Origin: Moraxella canis
Lineage (GTDB): Bacteria > Pseudomonadota > Gammaproteobacteria > Pseudomonadales > Moraxellaceae
NCBI RefSeq assembly: GCF_002014965.1
Contig: NZ_MUXT01000012.1
Location: forward strand, 5,436 to 32,816
Reading direction: 5' to 3'
Length of the DNA: 27,381 bases
Shown: piece after piece, positions 22,874 through 27,381 of the stretch
How positions within the stretch are numbered: the first letter of the stretch is position 1
How the letters are laid out: every line of letters starts with the position of its first letter
Made by a program: the position numbers and the translations under genes
The notes under the pieces: model-generated
What the model was told of the DNA's origin: nothing
Database searches by the model: none
The model's input: only the letters and a program-made list of their open reading frames with translations

Positions 22874-22933
22874 ATGCAAACATCAGTCAAAGCCACCTAT
22901 ATGCGTGGCGGTACTTCCAAAGGTACATTTTAA
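22874..22933 (+). pseudogene. prpF 5' scar C
   Basis: The first 19 codons are the same as prpF at 23857 except for one silent change (TAT for TAC). A TTTTAA then replaces TTTTTTAAT, giving the peptide MQTSVKATYMRGGTSKGTF and a stop. ACAAGGAG lies 5 nt before the ATG, so it could be translated. It marks the point where the transporter cassette was inserted in front of the intact prpF. Confidence 0.92.
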
Positions 22934-23029
22934 CCTAATCAATTTACTCAAACCATCCAAAAATTACCAAGCAGCAATATAAACACAGATTTATTTGAGC
23001 CAACCCGATCAAAACAAGGCACTAAATAG
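22934..23029 (+). pseudogene. 3' tail of an unknown gene, carried in with the transporter
   Basis: Directly after scar C the same frame stays open for 31 codons (PNQFTQTIQKLPSSNINTDL, then FEPTRSKQGTK) and stops at a TAG abutting the ATG of the transporter gene. A coding tail joined stop-to-start is what remains when a cassette boundary cuts inside the preceding gene of an operon. I do not recognise the protein. It could also be chance open frame. Confidence 0.4.
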
Positions 23030-23830
23030 ATGAAAAAGACCATTTTTAACATTGCCAAAATGGACTGCCCGTCCGAAGAGCAACTCATTCGCATGCGTTT
23101 AAAAGATGTATCTGATATTTATGAATTACAGTTTGATATTGCTGGGCGGTGCTTAACCGTCTATCACGATAATCAAGATACAACGATTTTACAAGTACTT
23201 GAACCGCTTAATTTTGATAGTCATATCATTTCCACCGAAGTGATTGTTGATAAGATAGTGTTTAATAAGCCTGATGAGCGCTTAGAAAAAAGATTATTAT
23301 ATCAAGTGCTCATGATTAACTTTGTGTTTTTTATCATAGAGTGTTCGGTTGGTATTTTTGCTAATTCTATGGGGCTGATTGCTGATAGTCTAGATATGCT
23401 GGCGGACAGCTTTGTCTATATATTGGCGCTATCAGCCATTGGTATGACGCTGGCGTATAAAAAACGTGTGGCATTTTTGGCGGGGATAACGCAGATAATA
23501 TTGGCGTTATTTGGGGTGATAGAAGTGATTAGGCGTTTTATCGGTGCTGAGCAGCTGCCCAATTATCAACTGATGATTGGCACGGCATTTTTGGCATTGA
23601 TTGCAAACTGGCTGTGCTTATATCTACTGAGCAAAAATCAAAATAAAGAAATCCATATCAAAGCCAGCATGATTTTTACATCCAATGACATTATCATCAA
23701 TATCGGTGTGATAGCGGCGGGAGCATTGACGTTATTGACTCATTCTAGCTATCCTGATTTAATCATTGGCATGATTATCTTTGTCATTGTATTATTTGGT
23801 GCCAGAAATATTTTAAAATTGGCAAAATAA
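23030..23830 (+). CDS. Cation diffusion facilitator (CDF)-type transporter with N-terminal HMA-like domain
   Basis: This 266-residue protein begins with an ~80-residue soluble domain (FNIAKMDCPSEEQLIRMRL) reminiscent of heavy-metal-associated folds but with MDCPSEE in place of CxxC. Six hydrophobic segments follow. NSMGLIADSLDMLADSFVY in TM2 and TSNDIIINIGVIAAG in TM5 hold the acidic metal-site residues of CDF carriers, which export Zn, Co, Cd, Fe or Mn by proton antiport. There is no long C-terminal domain, so it is shorter than classical CDF proteins. It replaces nothing in prp metabolism and is a passenger. Metal specificity cannot be read. Confidence 0.83.
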   Translation: MKKTIFNIAKMDCPSEEQLIRMRLKDVSDIYELQFDIAGRCLTVYHDNQDTTILQVLEPLNFDSHIISTEVIVDKIVFNKPDERLEKRLLYQVLMINFVFFIIECSVGIFANSMGLIADSLDMLADSFVYILALSAIGMTLAYKKRVAFLAGITQIILALFGVIEVIRRFIGAEQLPNYQLMIGTAFLALIANWLCLYLLSKNQNKEIHIKASMIFTSNDIIINIGVIAAGALTLLTHSSYPDLIIGMIIFVIVLFGARNILKLAK

Positions 23831-23856
23831 TTCATTTCACCAGCAAAGGAGTTTTT

Positions 23857-25023
23857 ATGCAAACATCAGTCAAAGCCACCTACATGCGTGGCGGTACTTC
23901 CAAAGGTACATTTTTTAATTTGGCAGATTTGCCCGAGCGTTGCCAAGTGTCAGGGCAGGCACGAGATAACTTTTTGCTGCGTGTGGTTGGCAGTCCTGAC
24001 CCCTATGGCAAGCAGATTGACGGACTTGGCAATGGCTCATCAAGCACGTCCAAAGTGGTGATTTTATCCAAGTCAGACCGTGCTGACCACGATGTCAATT
24101 ATCTGTTTGGGCAGGTGGCGATTGATAAGCCGATGATTGACTGGTCGGGCAACTGTGGCAATCTGACTGGGGCGGTCGGCGCCTTTGCCATCGCCAATGG
24201 CTTGGTGGATGCTGATCATATCCCTGACAATGGTGTCTGCGTGGTGCGTATTTGGCAAGAAAATATCGGCAAGACCATCATCGCCCATGTGCCTATCACC
24301 AATGGTCAAGTACAAGAAACTGGCGATTTTGAGCTAGACGGTGTTACCTTCCCTGCTGCCGAAGTGAAGATTGAATTTATTGACCCTGTGGACGCTGACG
24401 GCGATATGTTCCCCACCGGTAATTTGACCGACCGCTTAGTCGTGCCTGAGGTGGGCGAGTTTGAGGTTACCTTTATTAACGCAGGCATTCCCACCATCTT
24501 TTTGCACGCTCGTGATTTGGGCTTTACTGGTACAGAATTACAAAAAGACATCAATGGCGACAGCGAGCTGTTAGACAAATTAGAAAAAGTGCGTGCCTAT
24601 GGTGCGGTACAAATGGGCTTAATTTCAGATGTGAAAGAAGCCGAGACGCGTCAGCACACACCCAAAATCGCTTGGGTGGCACCTGCTGCCGACTATACAG
24701 CATCTAGCGGTAAACAAGTGAAAGCAAGTGAAATCAATCTTTTGGCACGAGCGATGAGCATGGGGCAACTACACCATGCGATGATGGGAACGGCAAGCGT
24801 GGCGATTGGCACAGCGGCGACCATCGTGGGAACAGTGGTTAATCAAGCCGCAGGCGGTAAGAACATGAGCGAAGTATGCTTTGGACATCCGTCAGGGACG
24901 CTGACGGTGGGCGGTCAGTCTGACTATGTGGACGGCAAATGGCTCGCCAAAAAAGTCTCCATGAGCCGCTCTGCTCGCCGTCTGATGACTGGCGAAGTCT
25001 GGGTGCCAGCGGATAGTTTTTGA
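23857..25023 (+). CDS. prpF: 2-Methylaconitate cis-trans isomerase
   Basis: PrpF isomerises the 2-methyl-aconitate made by AcnD so that the cycle can go on to 2-methylisocitrate. The 388-residue protein has the two-domain diaminopimelate-epimerase-like fold. Signatures are ATYMRGGTSKGTFF at the start, GNGSSSTSKVVILSKS, DWSGNCGNLTGAVGAFAI, GMPT-type NAGIPTIFLHARDLG, and HPSGTLTVGGQ with MSRSARRLMTGEVWVP at the end. AAAGGAG lies 6 nt before the ATG. In related clusters prpF directly follows acnD; here 5.8 kb intervenes. A strong terminator ends the cluster. Confidence 0.95.
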   Translation: MQTSVKATYMRGGTSKGTFFNLADLPERCQVSGQARDNFLLRVVGSPDPYGKQIDGLGNGSSSTSKVVILSKSDRADHDVNYLFGQVAIDKPMIDWSGNCGNLTGAVGAFAIANGLVDADHIPDNGVCVVRIWQENIGKTIIAHVPITNGQVQETGDFELDGVTFPAAEVKIEFIDPVDADGDMFPTGNLTDRLVVPEVGEFEVTFINAGIPTIFLHARDLGFTGTELQKDINGDSELLDKLEKVRAYGAVQMGLISDVKEAETRQHTPKIAWVAPAADYTASSGKQVKASEINLLARAMSMGQLHHAMMGTASVAIGTAATIVGTVVNQAAGGKNMSEVCFGHPSGTLTVGGQSDYVDGKWLAKKVSMSRSARRLMTGEVWVPADSF

Positions 25024-25056
25024 GACCGCTTAGGTGTTAAGTCTGATCATTTTTGG

Positions 25057-25092
25057 CAGTCGGCTAAGCCGTGTTGGTAGCCGACTGTTTTT
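25057..25092 (+). terminator. Rho-independent terminator after prpF
   Basis: CAGTCGGCTA (25057-25066) pairs perfectly with TAGCCGACTG (25078-25087) across an 11-nt loop, followed by five T. It lies 33 bp past the prpF stop and ends the methylcitrate cluster. The rest of the gap to 25293 shows no gene. Confidence 0.9.
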
Positions 25093-25293
25093 CATGACCA
25101 TGTGATCAATGCTTGGGTGAGAAGGTGCAGCCATCACGCCTGATACTTTACACTTTTTACCGATTTTGATACACCTTTCAAATCCCACCTTTCGTCATTG
25201 CCTCTGATGACAGGCAGTCACTCAATCTGCTGATGGTATTTGTGAAATAAAATGTGCTACAATTTATTCAATCCATCACACAATGAGTCAACC

Positions 25294-25899
25294 ATGCACC
25301 AAATCAATCCCGATCTACTCGCCAAATCCAAACAGTGGCGCAACGATATCCAGTTTCGCCAAGAAGTGCTCGGTAAGCCCTTTGGGTTTACCAGTACTTG
25401 GGGGATTTTTAGTCCCGAAAAATTGGACGACGGCAGCCTGATGCTGCTAGATTATATTGATTTTCAGCGAGCAGATCACTCCATCGATCTTGGCTGTGGC
25501 TATGGGGTGCTTGGCATGACCGCCGCGCGCGAATGCCCAGAAGGTTCTCATTTATTGATTGACAAGGATTTTGTCGCCGTCGAATACGCCAAGCTTAATT
25601 GTAAAAATAACGGTCTAACTAACGCTGAAGTCATGCTATCTAATGGCTTTTATCATGTGGATAAATCGCGTCAATTTAGTTTAGTTATGAGTAATTTGCC
25701 CGCCAAAGCCAGTAAAGAGCAGCATTATCTGTATTTACTTGATGCTTACAATGCCATGACAAGCGGTGGCAGATTTTATGTGGTCACTATCAATGGGCTG
25801 CGTGATTTTATGAAGCGTTCGTTTACCGAAGTTTTTGGCAATGCTGATAAAATCAAACAAGGCAAAACATATACCGTCACCATGGCGGTCAAGGAATAA
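25294..25899 (+). CDS. Class I SAM-dependent methyltransferase (RsmC/small-domain type)
   Basis: This 201-residue protein has a Rossmann methyltransferase fold: motif I DLGCGYGVLGM (about residue 66), LLIDKDFVAVEYAKLN (motif II), VMLSNGFY, and motif IV SNLPAK where RsmC-type enzymes usually have NPPxH. RsmC-like enzymes methylate guanine in 16S rRNA, but the change at motif IV means the target may differ. ATG at 25294 fits; an in-frame upstream start at 25252 lacks support. It ends 13 nt before dgt, so the two are probably co-transcribed. Confidence 0.75.
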   Translation: MHQINPDLLAKSKQWRNDIQFRQEVLGKPFGFTSTWGIFSPEKLDDGSLMLLDYIDFQRADHSIDLGCGYGVLGMTAARECPEGSHLLIDKDFVAVEYAKLNCKNNGLTNAEVMLSNGFYHVDKSRQFSLVMSNLPAKASKEQHYLYLLDAYNAMTSGGRFYVVTINGLRDFMKRSFTEVFGNADKIKQGKTYTVTMAVKE

Positions 25900-25912
25900 T
25901 TAAAGGGATATT

Positions 25913-27283
25913 ATGACCACCGTCAGCGCTCAAGATTGGCAAGATAGGCTATCAACGACACGCTATAGTGTCATCAATGGCGAGATTCGCCCAAAAACCA
26001 CTGGCGGCATGGACAGCATTCGCAGCAGCTTTCATGTGGATTATGACAGGGTGGTGTTTAGTCGTGCGTTTCGTAGGCTTGGGCGCAAAACGCAAGTCCA
26101 CCCTTTTGCCATCTCAGACCACACGCACAATCGGCTGACCCACAGCGTCGAAGTGGCAAGCGTGGGGCGCAGCATCGGTAATATGGTGGGCGCTGCCCTA
26201 CAGTCCGCCAATTTATTACCTGAGGGCTACAGCCCAAGCAATATCGGCACAGTCGTGCAGGTGGCTTGTCTTGCCCACGATTTGGGCAATCCTCCTTTTG
26301 GTCATACTGGCGAGGCGGTACTCAGAGAGTGGTTTAATGACCCAAAGCACCGTATTTATTTGGACGCACTGGATGACGATAAGCAGCGCTGCGATATTCG
26401 CACTTATGAAGGTAACGCCCACAGCCTGCGCACCGTGCTGCGTCTTGAGATGTACCAAAATCAAGGCGGTATGCGCCTGACTGCTGCAAGCGTCGGTGCC
26501 TTGCTCAAATATCCTTGGGAGAGCAGCAATCCTCGCTCTGATGGCGGCAAATTTAATTTTTATCAAAGTGAGGTGCCATTGGTTCGCCAAATTGCCACCA
26601 AGCTTGGTCTGCCCAAGCTTGGTGAGGATCATTGGGCACGCCATCCGCTGTCATATCTCATGGAGGCAGCTGATGACATTTGCTATGCACTGCTTGATCT
26701 TGAAGACGCAGTGGAGATGGGGCTGATTGATATCGAAGATTTTTATAAAACTGTGCAAAACATCGACGGCATTGATAAGCTTAAAAACATCCCCAATCCT
26801 GAACAGCGCTGCGGTGCCATGCGCGGCGTGACGATTGGTAAAGCCATCGAAAGCGTCAGCCATGCTTTTATGGAGCATCATGATGCACTGATGATGGGTA
26901 AGTTCACGGATAAAGATTTGTTGGCGGTCAGCGACGACGCCATCAAAAAAACCCTGCAAGATGCCAAGCAGCTTGCCGCCAATAAAATCTTTCGTCATGA
27001 CAGTAAAATTGCCACCGAAATCGCCGCCTTTGGTTGCTTAAGCTCCATTTTGGATTTATTAATTCCTGCGGTCTATGCACATCATCAAAATCAAAAAACC
27101 CAAACCAAGCATGCCTTGGCGCTGAGTCTCATCGGCTTTGACACCCAAAACAAGCGCTCGCTTTATGAGGACTATATGATGGTGCTTGATTTTATTTGTG
27201 GACTCACCGACAATACCGCCGCGCGACTTGCCAAAGACATCTCAGGGGTGAGTATGGGGCACGATCATGGCTTGAATTTTTAA
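25913..27283 (+). CDS. dgt: Deoxyguanosinetriphosphate triphosphohydrolase (dGTPase)
   Basis: Dgt hydrolyses dGTP (or other dNTPs) to the nucleoside and tripolyphosphate, tuning nucleotide pools. The 456-residue HD-domain protein has the metal ligands in order: RLTHSVEVASVGRSIG, CLAHDLGNPPFGHTGE (HD pair), and SYLMEAADDICYALLDLEDAVE with the distal aspartate. RRLGRKTQVHPF in the N-terminal part is typical of bacterial Dgt. AAAGGGATATT precedes the ATG. The gene is complete; the last ~100 bp of the window show no further gene. Confidence 0.94.
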   Translation: MTTVSAQDWQDRLSTTRYSVINGEIRPKTTGGMDSIRSSFHVDYDRVVFSRAFRRLGRKTQVHPFAISDHTHNRLTHSVEVASVGRSIGNMVGAALQSANLLPEGYSPSNIGTVVQVACLAHDLGNPPFGHTGEAVLREWFNDPKHRIYLDALDDDKQRCDIRTYEGNAHSLRTVLRLEMYQNQGGMRLTAASVGALLKYPWESSNPRSDGGKFNFYQSEVPLVRQIATKLGLPKLGEDHWARHPLSYLMEAADDICYALLDLEDAVEMGLIDIEDFYKTVQNIDGIDKLKNIPNPEQRCGAMRGVTIGKAIESVSHAFMEHHDALMMGKFTDKDLLAVSDDAIKKTLQDAKQLAANKIFRHDSKIATEIAAFGCLSSILDLLIPAVYAHHQNQKTQTKHALALSLIGFDTQNKRSLYEDYMMVLDFICGLTDNTAARLAKDISGVSMGHDHGLNF

Positions 27284-27381
27284 TCCATTTGATCAGATGA
27301 ATTAAGCTTGTTTATCAGCTTGCTTGTGCGTGTCATTTAGGTCAGATTTTAGGCATTGTTCACCAACTATACATAGCTCAA

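Noticed and set aside
18061..23856. Composite transposon or integron
   Set aside because: No transposase, integrase or attC-like sites in the gap, and the repeats are pieces of the flanking genes, not IS ends.
20886..23899. CRISPR-like spaced repeats
   Set aside because: The repeated units are prpF starts at irregular distances of about 0.7-1.3 kb, separated by genes.
26216..26644. 142-residue antisense open frame inside dgt
   Set aside because: It lies fully within a strongly conserved gene on the other strand and has no recognisable motif.

Overview
The window looks like a chromosomal segment of a gammaproteobacterium of the Moraxellaceae, most likely Moraxella. This is inferred from protein character, moderate-to-low GC with an AT-rich style, and the combination of an AcnD/PrpF-type methylcitrate cluster, tyrS divergent from anmK, and a Yfe/Afe-type metal transporter remnant. 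No rRNA, tRNA or CRISPR array is visible.

Layout. (1) 1-3093 is a decayed zone. It holds the frameshifted 3' part of a YfeC/AfeC-like metal ABC permease, an IS607-family element (tnpA serine recombinase plus tnpB), the first ~60 codons of a YfeD/AfeD-like permease, and a tail-to-tail fusion of that stub with the 5' part of an FKBP peptidyl-prolyl isomerase gene. (2) 3086-5843, minus strand, is a compact run: tyrS, a YczE-like membrane protein, a DUF1653 protein and a GNAT acetyltransferase that used to run into the FKBP gene. (3) 6007-8310, plus strand, carries anmK and a LysR-type regulator. (4) 8571-25023 is a methylcitrate-cycle cluster for propionyl-CoA breakdown: prpB, a TauE/SafE permease, prpC, accessory genes (FlK-like thioesterase, EamA exporter, lipoprotein, YdcZ-like protein, tam trans-aconitate methyltransferase, a hypothetical), acnD, a 5.8-kb patchwork, and prpF. 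(5) 25294-27283 carries a class I methyltransferase and the dGTPase gene dgt.

How the genes work together. PrpC condenses propionyl-CoA with oxaloacetate to 2-methylcitrate. AcnD dehydrates it to a 2-methyl-aconitate isomer, PrpF isomerises that product, and PrpB cleaves 2-methylisocitrate to pyruvate and succinate. Tam, which methylates trans-aconitate, fits this chemistry as a possible detoxifying accessory.

The most striking region is the acnD-prpF gap (18061-23856). It is a stack of acquired genes separated by scars of the two flanking genes: a perfect ~189-bp second copy of the acnD 3' end, a ~15-bp acnD-end scar, and three partial copies of the prpF ribosome-binding site and first codons. 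Between the scars lie a DUF1810 gene and its truncated second copy, a low-GC desaturase/EamA pair, a lipoprotein, a Phd/YefM-RelE toxin-antitoxin pair plus an orphan second copy of its control region, and a CDF-type cation transporter. The pattern reads as repeated cassette capture at one junction by homologous or microhomology recombination (inference), with no transposase or integrase in the gap.
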